Source: Sphingobacteriales bacterium 46-32 (GTDB lineage Bacteria > Bacteroidota > Bacteroidia > Chitinophagales > Chitinophagaceae). Taken from it: a stretch of DNA of 64,000 nucleotides. Of this stretch, positions 1-6,887 are shown one piece after another (within the stretch, counting starts at the first letter, position 1; every line of letters begins with the position of its first letter). The notes under the pieces are model-generated. The model was not told the origin of the DNA. It searched no databases and saw nothing but the letters and a program-made list of their open reading frames with translations. The stretch lies in NCBI GenBank assembly GCA_001898485.1, contig MKTY01000027.1, positions 186,001 to 250,000 on the forward strand, written 5' to 3'. A program made the translations under genes and the position numbers.

Positions 1-149
1 ATTGCAGCAATATTGAGTTTGTCGCTGGGAGCAATATAACCCTTACCTCCGAGTACGTGACGAGGTACAATCATAATGCCTGCACCCAGCAGTCCGGTGT
101 TGCGAAGAAAACGGCGACGGTTCAACCCGTTATTCTTTTTTGATTCCAT
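1..149 (-). CDS. Gfo/Idh/MocA-type oxidoreductase, N-terminal fragment (cut by window edge)
   Basis: Only the first 49 codons are inside the window, reading leftwards off the edge. The start is the ATG complementary to 147-149. The peptide begins MESKKNNGLNRRRFLRNTG, a Tat-type twin-arginine signal (RRRFLR) followed by a short hydrophobic stretch, and continues to SDKLNIAA. The SDKLNIA block just after a Tat signal is the usual entry into the Rossmann fold of secreted Bacteroidota Gfo/Idh/MocA NAD-dependent sugar oxidoreductases. Family assignment rests on this short stretch alone, and the substrate cannot be guessed. A promoter-like pair lies upstream at 167-198. Confidence 0.7.
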   Translation of the reverse strand, partial: MESKKNNGLNRRRFLRNTGLLGAGIMIVPRHVLGGKGYIAPSDKLNIAA

Positions 150-166
150 ACGGCCATAAATTTGCA

Positions 167-198
167 GTAAGGTAAGATCAAGAAATATTACAGGCAAA
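167..198 (-). promoter_or_regulatory. putative promoter of the Gfo/Idh-type gene
   Basis: On the minus strand a TTTG (195-198) is followed after 20 bases by TACCTTAC (167-174), matching the Bacteroidota TTTG / TAnnTTTG consensus at 6 of 8 positions in the -7 box. It lies 18 bases before the start codon. Confidence 0.35.
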
Positions 199-254
199 AA
201 AAACTGGATCGCCGGTAATCATTCATTCCGCATAATAAACGAAGTTGAATAAAT

Positions 255-602
255 ATGAACGAACAGTCATACATCAGCTGGGCTGATTTTGAAAAAATAG
301 ATATCCGTGTAGGCACCATTCAGGAAGTGAATGAATTTCCCAAAGCCCGCAGACCCGCCTATAAACTGCTGATTGATTTTGGTGCTGAGCTGGGCTTACG
401 CCGCTCTTCGGCCCAGATAACCGCACATTATACACCCGAAATGCTCGTGGGCAGGCAGGTAATTGCAGTAGTCAATTTTCCGCCCAAGCAAATAGCAGAT
501 TTTATGAGCGAATGCCTGGTGCTGGGTGTATATGATGAAAATAATGATGTAGTTTTATTAACGCCTGATAAAAAACTGGGCAATGGGTTAAAGATTGGCT
601 GA
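255..602 (+). CDS. csaA: CsaA-like tRNA-binding-domain protein
   Basis: A 115-aa protein consisting of a single EMAP/tRNA-binding OB fold. The entry motif FEKIDIRVGTI (about residues 12-22), the central KLLIDFG strand and the NFPPKQIADFMSECLVLG block (about 73-90) are typical of CsaA, a small homodimeric cytosolic protein with proposed chaperone and export-related activity. Length matches the family (about 110). The ATG at 255 is the only start that gives the full OB fold. Its last codons overlap the following methyltransferase gene by 8 bases, so the two are probably translationally coupled. Confidence 0.88.
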   Translation: MNEQSYISWADFEKIDIRVGTIQEVNEFPKARRPAYKLLIDFGAELGLRRSSAQITAHYTPEMLVGRQVIAVVNFPPKQIADFMSECLVLGVYDENNDVVLLTPDKKLGNGLKIG

Positions 603-1089
603 CACCTTTTCTGCATATTATCATTCCCCACTGGGCCCCATCCGCATCAGCGGTACGGAAACTTTTATCAGCGAAGTTAGTTTCAGGCCTGCGGATGAGC
701 CCATTTCTACATCTGCCGAAATTCCTCCTTTGGTCATCAACTGCATGGAGCAGCTGATCCAGTATTTTGCCGGACAGCGTCGCGTATTTGAATTGCCGCT
801 GGCGCAGCAAGGCACTGCTTTTCAGCAACAGGTATGGAATCTGCTGATGGGTATTCCTTTTGGTAAAACCATCAGTTATATTCAGCTGGCTATTCAGGCC
901 GGTGATCCCAAATCGACCCGCGCAGTGGCCAGTGCCAATGGCCGCAACAATATTGCTATTATAGTACCCTGCCATCGGGTAATAGGTGCCAATGGTGAAC
1001 TCACCGGTTATGCAGGTGGATTGCCCCGTAAACGCTGGCTGCTCGAGCATGAGCGCAAGGTGGCTTTTGGAGTGCAAACGCTGTTTTGA
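595..1089 (+). CDS. ogt: methylated-DNA--protein-cysteine S-methyltransferase
   Basis: A 164-aa suicide DNA-repair protein that transfers alkyl groups from O6-alkylguanine (and O4-alkylthymine) to its own cysteine. The active-site motif IVPCHRVIG puts the acceptor at about Cys126; the helix-turn-helix block FQQQVWNLLMGIPFG and the SANGRNNIA loop precede it, and GYAGGLPRKRWLLEHE follows. No ATG is available upstream of the conserved fold. The best start is TTG at 595, overlapping the csaA stop by 8 bases, which argues for coupled translation. Length and domain order (short N-terminal domain, then the DNA-binding domain) match Ogt rather than Ada. Confidence 0.92.
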   Translation: MADTFSAYYHSPLGPIRISGTETFISEVSFRPADEPISTSAEIPPLVINCMEQLIQYFAGQRRVFELPLAQQGTAFQQQVWNLLMGIPFGKTISYIQLAIQAGDPKSTRAVASANGRNNIAIIVPCHRVIGANGELTGYAGGLPRKRWLLEHERKVAFGVQTLF

Positions 1090-1179
1090 AAAGGAAGAAG
1101 GCCAAAGGTAGAAGGTATAAGCAGAAAGGTGGAAGGTTTTCCCTTTATACCCTTTCAACGGTTTAAACTCTTTAAACAC
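1090..1179. repeat. short purine-rich GAAGG-type direct repeats
   Basis: Between ogt and cdd the plus strand repeats AAGG(N)AGAAGG-like words (for example AAAGGTAGAAGG and AAAGGTGGAAGG) over about 60 bases. A reverse-oriented, similar stretch lies at about 39018-39053 after another gene. It has no coding potential; the units are degenerate. Confidence 0.4.
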
Positions 1180-1662
1180 TTACAACTCCTCGCCGGTAAA
1201 CGCCAGCGGCAGTAATGAAGAAGTGGTATGGATAATATAAATCTTCCCCGATTGCCCGCTTAGCAGTAAACGGATAGGCTGATGGGTGCGGTTTTCATAT
1301 TCCAGCAGGGCCTGGCGGCACATGCCGCAGGGAGAAATGGGATGATCGCTTGACTGGTGATCGCTCGCATAGCTGATGGCGAGTGTATCGATGGCAACAC
1401 CCGGATATTGTGTGGCTGCATTGCCCAGCAACACTCTTTCGGCACAGATGGCTACCGGGTAACTGGCATTTTCCTGGTTGGTACCGGTGATAATGGCGCC
1501 ATTGCTGAGCCGGGCTGCAGCACCCACGCGGAAATTGCTGTAGGGAGCATACGCCTGCGCTGTTACTGAGCGGGCCTGATTTAACAGTGCCACATCATCG
1601 GCATTAAGCTGGCTGATATCATCTGCCACTTCGTAAGAAAATTCATAGGTATGACTGTTCAT
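1180..1662 (-). CDS. cdd: cytidine deaminase
   Basis: Hydrolytic deamination of cytidine/deoxycytidine to uridine in pyrimidine salvage. The 160-aa protein has the zinc-site motifs CAE (Cys73, Glu75) and PCGMC (Cys112, Cys115), plus the substrate block YSNFRVGAA, as in homotetrameric CDA. The open frame reaches 1740, but the first 26 codons run across the 10-bp perfect hairpin at 1687-1710 that ends lepB. The ATG at 1662 (MNSHTYEF) is therefore the likely start. It sits downstream of lepB on the same strand but behind that terminator. Confidence 0.93.
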   Translation of the reverse strand: MNSHTYEFSYEVADDISQLNADDVALLNQARSVTAQAYAPYSNFRVGAAARLSNGAIITGTNQENASYPVAICAERVLLGNAATQYPGVAIDTLAISYASDHQSSDHPISPCGMCRQALLEYENRTHQPIRLLLSGQSGKIYIIHTTSSLLPLAFTGEEL

Positions 1663-1686
1663 AGTGTCTGTACATTTATAGACAGG

Positions 1687-1710
1687 AATGCCCCGGCGGA
1701 CCGGGGCATT
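1687..1710 (-). terminator. hairpin after lepB
   Basis: A perfect 10-bp stem (AATGCCCCGG / CCGGGGCATT) with a 4-base loop, 20 bases beyond the lepB stop. A strong T-run is missing on the minus strand, so it may act as a weak or 3'-end-protecting hairpin. Confidence 0.6.
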
Positions 1711-1729
1711 TAAAGTTAGTTGTTTCGTG

Positions 1730-3262
1730 TCATTTAACAATATTGAACAAGCGTTTCCAGCGTGGGCCTTTATCCCAGCTGAACCAGATCATCCAGGCCT
1801 TGCCTACAATGCGGTCTTCGGGTACAAAGCCCCAGAAACGGGAATCCTGTGAACCATGTCGGTTATCTCCCATCATCCAGTAATAATTCATTTTGAAAGT
1901 ATAGGAGGTGACGGGCTGACCATTGAGATAGAACTTTCCATCTTTCATGGTAAAGTCATTGTTCTCATAATTGCGGATGGCACGCTCATACACCGAATAA
2001 TTTTCGGGCGTGAGGGTGAGTGTTGCTCCTTTTTTGGGTATCCAGATGGGGCCGTAATTATCTACTGAATAGTGGTGGATATTATCGTAAGGGAAATAGA
2101 CCATCGCATTGGGAACGGTATCATAACGGGGAATGATCGCCTGTACGATATCTGTCTTTTGCGCCAGGATGTTTTTTTCTTTTTCTGTAAGATTCACTTC
2201 GTATTGCGGAGCACTTCCACGGAGGTCGCCTGTGCCGGGCCCTTCTGTTTCGTTGATCATAATGCCCAGCTCTTCGAGATAATCTTTATCGAGAGTGAAT
2301 CCCTGTTTGAGGGTGACATTGTATTTGCGGGCTGAATAGGGAGGAACGATTGCCGGTTTTCCGTTAATGAATACATCCCCGTTTATGATCTGTAATGTAT
2401 CTCCGGCTACGGCCACACAACGTTTGATGTAGTTGTCGGTTTTATCGACGGGGTGTACCACAATCGGTTTAAACCTGCTGTCGTTCCAGACATTTTCACG
2501 GCCGAGCTGGCGAACAAGATCATAATAAGGAACAGCTGATTCAAACTCGGGACGATGCACCACGGTATCACCTGCAGGGAAATTGAACACCACCACATCA
2601 CCTCTTTTGGGCTCACTGGCGAACCAGCGGATATAAGGCAGTTTGATGAGTTCGCTATAGGATTTACCGTTGGTAACAGGCATATAGTTGTGTACAAACG
2701 GGAAGGAAAGCGGCGTATTGGGAATACGCGGTCCATAGCTCAGTTTGCTTACGAAGAGAAAATCTTTTACCAGCAGGGTTTTTTCCATAGAACCCGAGGG
2801 AATCACATATGCTTCGAAAACAAAAGTGCGGATCAGTGTGGCAGCTACCACTGCAAATACAGCGGCATCAACCCATTCGCGCCAGCCGGCTTTTTTATGC
2901 ATAGCCACCCCTTTTTGTCCGATAAACCGGGTGTCTTTATGCTGCGCCAGCCAGGGAAAATAAAATGGTGCCAGCAGGGCAGCACAGGCATGATCGAGGA
3001 AAGAAAACCGATTGAAAACTTTGGCAAACTCAATAAAAATACCGGGCGTGATAAACCAGCCCACTACAGGAATAAACTGCCAGAAGACCCAGTGTTTGGG
3101 CCGGCCGGCCAGTTGCTGCATGACCCAGGTATTATAAAAGGGAACCCATGCCTTCCAGGATTGTTCACCTGCTTTTACAAACAGTTTTGACAGACCGAAA
3201 GCCGGCAGCAAAACAAGAAGGATTCCAATGAGATAGATGACCAGTAATTGTTGTAAAGGCAT
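1730..3262 (-). CDS. lepB: signal peptidase I (long Bacteroidota form)
   Basis: A membrane serine/lysine-dyad protease that removes Sec and Tat signal peptides. At 510 aa it is much longer than E. coli LepB (324). Residues 1-105 form extra membrane segments with W- and P-rich connections (GEQSWKAWVPFYNTW), then a single anchor helix (about 132-149) leads into the catalytic domain. PSGSM places the nucleophile at Ser158, and YIKRCVAVAGD places the general base at Lys280. Box E reads GDNRHGSQDSRFWG. A large insert between the dyad residues and box E explains part of the extra length. A good promoter lies at 3286-3315. Confidence 0.95.
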   Translation of the reverse strand: MPLQQLLVIYLIGILLVLLPAFGLSKLFVKAGEQSWKAWVPFYNTWVMQQLAGRPKHWVFWQFIPVVGWFITPGIFIEFAKVFNRFSFLDHACAALLAPFYFPWLAQHKDTRFIGQKGVAMHKKAGWREWVDAAVFAVVAATLIRTFVFEAYVIPSGSMEKTLLVKDFLFVSKLSYGPRIPNTPLSFPFVHNYMPVTNGKSYSELIKLPYIRWFASEPKRGDVVVFNFPAGDTVVHRPEFESAVPYYDLVRQLGRENVWNDSRFKPIVVHPVDKTDNYIKRCVAVAGDTLQIINGDVFINGKPAIVPPYSARKYNVTLKQGFTLDKDYLEELGIMINETEGPGTGDLRGSAPQYEVNLTEKEKNILAQKTDIVQAIIPRYDTVPNAMVYFPYDNIHHYSVDNYGPIWIPKKGATLTLTPENYSVYERAIRNYENNDFTMKDGKFYLNGQPVTSYTFKMNYYWMMGDNRHGSQDSRFWGFVPEDRIVGKAWMIWFSWDKGPRWKRLFNIVK

Positions 3263-3285
3263 GAGCCTGTATTTTAGTTTGCTAT

Positions 3286-3315
3286 CAAAAATATTATAAT
3301 ATTCCGCCTGTCAAA
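3286..3315 (-). promoter_or_regulatory. promoter of lepB
   Basis: On the minus strand TTTG (3312-3315), an 18-base spacer and TATTTTTG (3286-3293) fit the Bacteroidota consensus TTTG / TAnnTTTG fully. It ends 23 bases before the lepB ATG. Confidence 0.6.
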
Positions 3316-3396
3316 ATCAGCGGAACGAAAGTTTTGCTAAAGGCGGTGAACGCCGGGCTACAGCCGGTAAACGACCGAAAATGCAGGCCCGTTTTT

Positions 3397-4557
3397 TCAG
3401 CGCGGCATCACATAACTCCGCACATCTTCGCCCGTAATGGCCTTTGCAGAAAGAATAACCAGGCGTTCTACCACATTGCGCAGCTCGCGTATGTTACCCG
3501 TCCAGTTATATTCCTGCAGTAATTGAATAGCGTCTTCGTCAATTGTTTTTTTGGCAATTCCGTAATCGGCGCAGATATCATCCAGAAACTGATCTACCAG
3601 CATCGGAATATCATCGCGGCGGTCATTGAGTGAAGGCACATGAATCAGGATTACACTCAACCGGTGATACAGATCGAGCCGGAAGTTCTTTGCTTCTACT
3701 TCCTTCAGTAAATCCTTATTGGTGGCAGCAATGACACGAACATCTACGCTGATGTCTTTATCGGCACCTACACGGGTGATCTTTCCCTCCTGCAACGCGC
3801 GTAATACCTTGGCCTGGGCACTAAGGCTCATGTCGCCAATCTCATCGAGAAAGAGGGTACCGCCACTGGCCTGTTCAAACTTACCGATCCGTTGTTTGAT
3901 AGCCGAGGTAAATGATCCTTTTTCGTGCCCAAACAGTTCGCTTTCGATCAGTTCTGTAGGTATAGCCGCACAATTGACTTCCACCAGCGGACCGCCATTG
4001 CGATTGCTTTTTTCGTGTACCCAACGGGCTACCAGCTCCTTTCCCACTCCATTCTCACCGGTGATGAGGATGCGGGCTTCGGTAGGTGCTACCTTATCGA
4101 TTGTTTCGCGGATTTTCTGAATGGGGGCCGATCCTCCGATCATCTCCTGCACGCGGCTCACTTTGCGCTTCAGCACCTTGGTTTCGGTAACCAGGGTTGT
4201 TTTTTCCATCGCATTGCGGATGGTAATCAGGAGCCTGTTGAGATCAGGGGGTTTGGAAATAAAATCGTAGGCGCCTTTTTTAACTGCTTCCACAGCAGTT
4301 TCAATATTGCCATGCCCGGAGATCATAATAATAGGTGTATCGGGATTGATCTCGCCGGCTTTTTGCAAAAATTCAATGCCGTCCAGTTTGGGCATTTTGA
4401 TGTCGCAAAGCACTACATCGTAGGTCTTCTCTTTGAATTTTTTCAGACCTTCTTCACCATCTGCTGCTTCATCCAGTTTATAGCCCTCAAAAGAAAGGAT
4501 TTCGATCAGCGTTTTACGGATCGCTTTTTCATCATCTATAATCAGTATATCAGCCAT
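3397..4557 (-). CDS. sigma-54-type response regulator lacking a DNA-binding domain
   Basis: A 386-aa NtrC-like protein. A receiver domain (about 1-118) has the phospho-acceptor Asp52 in CDIKMP and switch residues in MISGHG and SKP. An AAA+ sigma-54 interaction domain (about 138-365) has Walker A GENGVGKE (167-174) and Walker B LFLDEI (235-240). The sigma-54 contact loop, normally GAFTGA, is GSFTSA (214-219), and the usual FREDLYYRL reads FRLDLYHRL. The protein ends at SYVMPR just after the AAA+ lid, so the C-terminal Fis-type helix-turn-helix is absent. It probably acts in trans on sigma-54 or has another target. No histidine kinase adjoins it. Confidence 0.85.
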   Translation of the reverse strand: MADILIIDDEKAIRKTLIEILSFEGYKLDEAADGEEGLKKFKEKTYDVVLCDIKMPKLDGIEFLQKAGEINPDTPIIMISGHGNIETAVEAVKKGAYDFISKPPDLNRLLITIRNAMEKTTLVTETKVLKRKVSRVQEMIGGSAPIQKIRETIDKVAPTEARILITGENGVGKELVARWVHEKSNRNGGPLVEVNCAAIPTELIESELFGHEKGSFTSAIKQRIGKFEQASGGTLFLDEIGDMSLSAQAKVLRALQEGKITRVGADKDISVDVRVIAATNKDLLKEVEAKNFRLDLYHRLSVILIHVPSLNDRRDDIPMLVDQFLDDICADYGIAKKTIDEDAIQLLQEYNWTGNIRELRNVVERLVILSAKAITGEDVRSYVMPR

Positions 4558-4575
4558 TCATGTTCGGTTTAGGCG

Positions 4576-4583
4576 CAAAAGTA
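4576..4583 (-). promoter_or_regulatory. -7 box upstream of the sigma-54-type regulator
   Basis: TACTTTTG on the minus strand is a full match to TAnnTTTG and lies 18 bases before the regulator's ATG. No clear TTTG is seen at the expected -33 distance. Confidence 0.4.
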
Positions 4584-4641
4584 ACTCAAACTGTTGAGTA
4601 TGCGGCGGGTTTAAAGGTTGGCTGTTTTTGGGATGGGCTTA

Positions 4642-4715
4642 AAAAAATGGAGGCCGGATAGAAATCCAGCCTCGTTTTAAAATCCAATATCCTATGAAAA
4701 ACCATAACAAAGATG
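4642..4715 (-). ncRNA. candidate short non-coding transcript
   Basis: Between the pdhB terminator and the regulator's own promoter, the minus strand carries a near-consensus -7 box (CATCTTTG, 4708-4715). About 40 bases later there is a 10-bp hairpin with one mismatch (4650-4673), followed directly by seven T residues (4642-4648). Promoter-like box, short body and Rho-independent terminator with no ORF suggest a small RNA of about 60 nt. No -33 box is at the right distance, so it could instead be a second terminator for pdhB read-through. The remaining bases of the 4558-4848 gap hold nothing else that I recognise. Confidence 0.3.
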
Positions 4716-4788
4716 CACAATTCAGTGCAAAACGCTGCATCCTCATTAAAAAATTATTAAGCGTATTTTTACGATACTCAATGAAAGA

Positions 4789-4816
4789 CGAGAGCCCGGT
4801 GATTACCGGGCTCTCG
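4789..4816 (-). terminator. terminator of pdhB
   Basis: A perfect 12-bp stem CGAGAGCCCGGT / ACCGGGCTCTCG with a 4-base loop, 32 bases after the pdhB stop. The run after the stem on the minus strand is TCTTTC, so the U-tract is imperfect. Confidence 0.75.
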
Positions 4817-4848
4817 TTTATTAGCTGAACAAATAAAACAGGAAGGTC

Positions 4849-5838
4849 TTATTTGCGGAGATACATTACTTCTTTTACCAGTTTTACCGTGCGTGGTACA
4901 TCGGGCAGTGCAGCAGCCACCAGGTTGGGGGCATAGTGCAGCGGAGCATCGGCGGCGGTAATACGGCGAATAGGTGCATCGAGATAGTCGAAGCCTTCTT
5001 TCTGGATCCGGTAAGATATCTCAGAAGAAACGGAACCAAATGGCCATTGCTCTTCCACAATCACCAGCCGGTTGGTTTTCTTCACACTTTCCAGGATGGT
5101 CATCCAGTCGAGCGGGCGGATGCTGCGCAGGTCGATTACTTCGGCGCTGATATTTTCTTTCTCGAGTTCAGCGGCAGCACCCAGTGCTACTTTCATCATT
5201 TTATTGAAAGAAACGATGGTTACATCTGTACCGGGTTTCTTTACATCGGCTTTGCCGAGTTCGATATAATATTCTTCATCGGGAATCTCGCTCTTGTCGC
5301 CGTACATGAGCTCACTTTCCATAAACATCACGGGATCTTCTTCATAACGGATAGCCTGTTTCAGGAGGCCTTTGGCATCATAACCATTGCTGGGCGATAC
5401 CACTTTGATGCCGGGAATATTGGCATAAAGCGCTTCAAATGCGGTAGAGTGCTGGGCACCCAGCTGGCCCGCAGAGCCATTACCACCCCGGAAAACGATC
5501 GGACAGGAAATTTGTCCACCGCTCATTGCCAGCATTTTAGAAGCTGTATTTAAAATTTGATCTAAAGCCAGTACGGCAAAGTTCCAGGTCATGAATTCTA
5601 CGATGGGACGCAGTCCGTTTTGAGCGGCGCCTACGCCTACGGCGGCAAATCCGAGTTCTGCGATGGGGGTATCAATGATCCGGCGTGGACCAAATTCATC
5701 CAGCATGCCCTGGCTTACTTTATAGGCGCCATTGTATTCGGCAACCTCTTCACCCATTAAAAAAACACGGTCATCGCGCCTCATTTCTTCTGACATGGCC
5801 TCGCGCAGAGCCTCCCTGAAAGCGATTGATCTAGGCAT
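4849..5838 (-). CDS. pdhB: pyruvate dehydrogenase E1 component, beta subunit
   Basis: A 329-aa beta subunit of the alpha2beta2 thiamine-diphosphate E1 enzyme that decarboxylates pyruvate and acetylates the E2 lipoyl arm. The N-terminal REALREAMSEEMRRDDRVFLMGEEV block, the TPIAELGF motif and the RGGNGSAGQLGAQHS loop are those of the transketolase pyrimidine-binding domain. The C-terminal transketolase domain has VIDLRSIRPLDW and VEEQWPFGS. Full length for the family. The alpha subunit and E2 are not in this window. Leader of about 20 bases behind a consensus -7 box at 5865-5872. Confidence 0.95.
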   Translation of the reverse strand: MPRSIAFREALREAMSEEMRRDDRVFLMGEEVAEYNGAYKVSQGMLDEFGPRRIIDTPIAELGFAAVGVGAAQNGLRPIVEFMTWNFAVLALDQILNTASKMLAMSGGQISCPIVFRGGNGSAGQLGAQHSTAFEALYANIPGIKVVSPSNGYDAKGLLKQAIRYEEDPVMFMESELMYGDKSEIPDEEYYIELGKADVKKPGTDVTIVSFNKMMKVALGAAAELEKENISAEVIDLRSIRPLDWMTILESVKKTNRLVIVEEQWPFGSVSSEISYRIQKEGFDYLDAPIRRITAADAPLHYAPNLVAAALPDVPRTVKLVKEVMYLRK

Positions 5839-5864
5839 TGTAGTACAACTGTTTAAAAGTGGGG

Positions 5865-5872
5865 CAAATTTA
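5865..5872 (-). promoter_or_regulatory. -7 box of the pdhB promoter
   Basis: TAAATTTG on the minus strand, a full match to TAnnTTTG, 26 bases before the pdhB ATG. The -33 element is not clear. Confidence 0.45.
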
Positions 5873-5900
5873 AGCGAGTGCGGGGAGAATACCTAATCTT

Positions 5901-5925
5901 AAAAAGGGGCTTTCAGCCCCTTTTT
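5901..5925 (-). terminator. terminator between the 6128-6805 lipoprotein gene and pdhB
   Basis: An 11-bp perfect stem AAAAAGGGGCT / AGCCCCTTTTT with a 3-base loop and A/T tails on both sides, so it works in both directions. It lies beyond the octamer array on the transcript of the lipoprotein gene. Confidence 0.75.
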
Positions 5926-5929
5926 AATG

Positions 5930-5953
5930 TGCTAATGTGCTGATGTGCTAATG
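5930..5953 (+). repeat. octamer array A1 (TGCTAATG type), 3 units
   Basis: Three exact 8-bp units TGCTAATG, TGCTGATG, TGCTAATG. It faces the inverted array at 6097-6120 across 143 bases, which contain a hairpin at 5993-6027 (AGCCGGC / GCCGGCT extended by AGAAAT / ATTTCT). Confidence 0.85.
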
Positions 5954-6096
5954 CAGGGACAGACATATAAAATGACAGATCAAATAAATGACAGAAATAG
6001 AACAGCCGGCCTACGCCGGCTATTTCTCTTCAATATTTTCGATGATATTGATTGCATTAGTAGTACCGGCCAAATCGACCTGGTCAACTTGAAATT

Positions 6097-6120
6097 CATC
6101 AGCACATCAGCACATTAGCA
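6097..6120 (-). repeat. octamer array A2, 3 units, inverted to A1
   Basis: Plus strand reads CATCAGCA, CATCAGCA, CATTAGCA, the reverse complement of the TGCTAATG family. It starts 8 bases beyond the stop codon of the 6128-6805 gene, so it forms the first part of that mRNA's 3' UTR. Confidence 0.85.
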
Positions 6121-6127
6121 TATCACC

Positions 6128-6805
6128 TCAGTATCCCAGCGCGGCCTGGCAGTTCATACGTACTGCCTCCCACTCGGGGGTGGAGAAATCCTGAACGGTG
6201 AGGCGAACAGCTTCGGCAAACGTATATTTCTGCTCCACCTTGCGGGTAATGCAATCGCAATATTCGGTAGCCTGCTGCTGGTTGAGACCAAATGTCTGCT
6301 GGGCATTGCCGGCACAACCCATAATCCATTGCTGACGCTGAGCGGCGGGCCAGGTACGTGCCGTCACTCCCCCATCAGTTATATTGTTGTAGTCATTGCC
6401 TCCATTATCGTTTACCGGAGGTACATAGTTGCCGCCACCAAACTGCTGCATACATTCTGTAGCCAGTTGGTTGGCTGCTTCTTCCGGAATCTGATCAGCT
6501 GTTTGCGCATTGGGAAAACGGGCTTCTACCTTACCTACCCAGCAATCACATTTTTCCTTAGCCTGCGGGTCATTACCTACTTCGCCCAGGCAACCCTGCA
6601 TGATAGCGTTGCGCAAAGCCGGAGTCCAGCGGCCGCCACCGGTATTGTTGACATTACCGTTGTTGTTATTATTGTTATTGTTGTTTTGCCAGGGGCTTTT
6701 GCCCTTGTTGTTGCCAAACATATTGCCACCCATTTCAGGTTGCTTATTGTTGTTGCAGGCTGACAGCAGTAAAGCCACTGCCAGGGCAAAGAAGAGTTGT
6801 TTCAT
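6128..6805 (-). CDS. lipoprotein with an Asn-rich linker and two Cys-containing repeats
   Basis: Start chosen at the ATG of MKQLFFALAVALLLSAC; the open frame runs 17 codons further upstream but the signal peptide begins here. LLSAC is a lipobox, so the product should be an acylated envelope protein of about 225 aa. A low-complexity Asn/Gly stretch (a run of nine N) links to two related segments. Each begins RW(T)PA / RTWPA and contains a Cys, then a CDC motif, then a further Cys (GCLGEV...CDCWVGKVEARF; GCAGNA...CDCITRKVEQKY). The four Cys per segment could form disulfides or bind a metal. I do not recognise the family. Confidence 0.8.
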   Translation of the reverse strand: MKQLFFALAVALLLSACNNNKQPEMGGNMFGNNKGKSPWQNNNNNNNNNGNVNNTGGGRWTPALRNAIMQGCLGEVGNDPQAKEKCDCWVGKVEARFPNAQTADQIPEEAANQLATECMQQFGGGNYVPPVNDNGGNDYNNITDGGVTARTWPAAQRQQWIMGCAGNAQQTFGLNQQQATEYCDCITRKVEQKYTFAEAVRLTVQDFSTPEWEAVRMNCQAALGY

Positions 6806-6876
6806 AACAGGTTTTTTTGTTGCTACAAATTGACCCATTCCTGCAGGCGTAGCCAATACTCAATTTGAAGTAGCAG

Positions 6877-6884
6877 TATATTTG
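6877..6884 (+). promoter_or_regulatory. -7 box directly in front of ypdA
   Basis: TATATTTG matches TAnnTTTG completely. The ypdA ATG follows after 3 bases, which would make transcription start at or inside the start codon. No TTTG stands at the expected distance upstream, so this may be chance. Confidence 0.35.
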
Positions 6885-6887
6885 CCT

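Noticed and set aside
502-1179. 225-aa minus-strand frame opposite csaA and ogt
   Set aside because: It is the reverse-strand shadow of two confidently identified genes.
4694-4828. 44-codon plus-strand frame beginning ATGAAAAACCATAACAAAG
   Set aside because: It runs through the pdhB terminator stem and shows no domain or known family; the minus-strand RNA reading is preferred.
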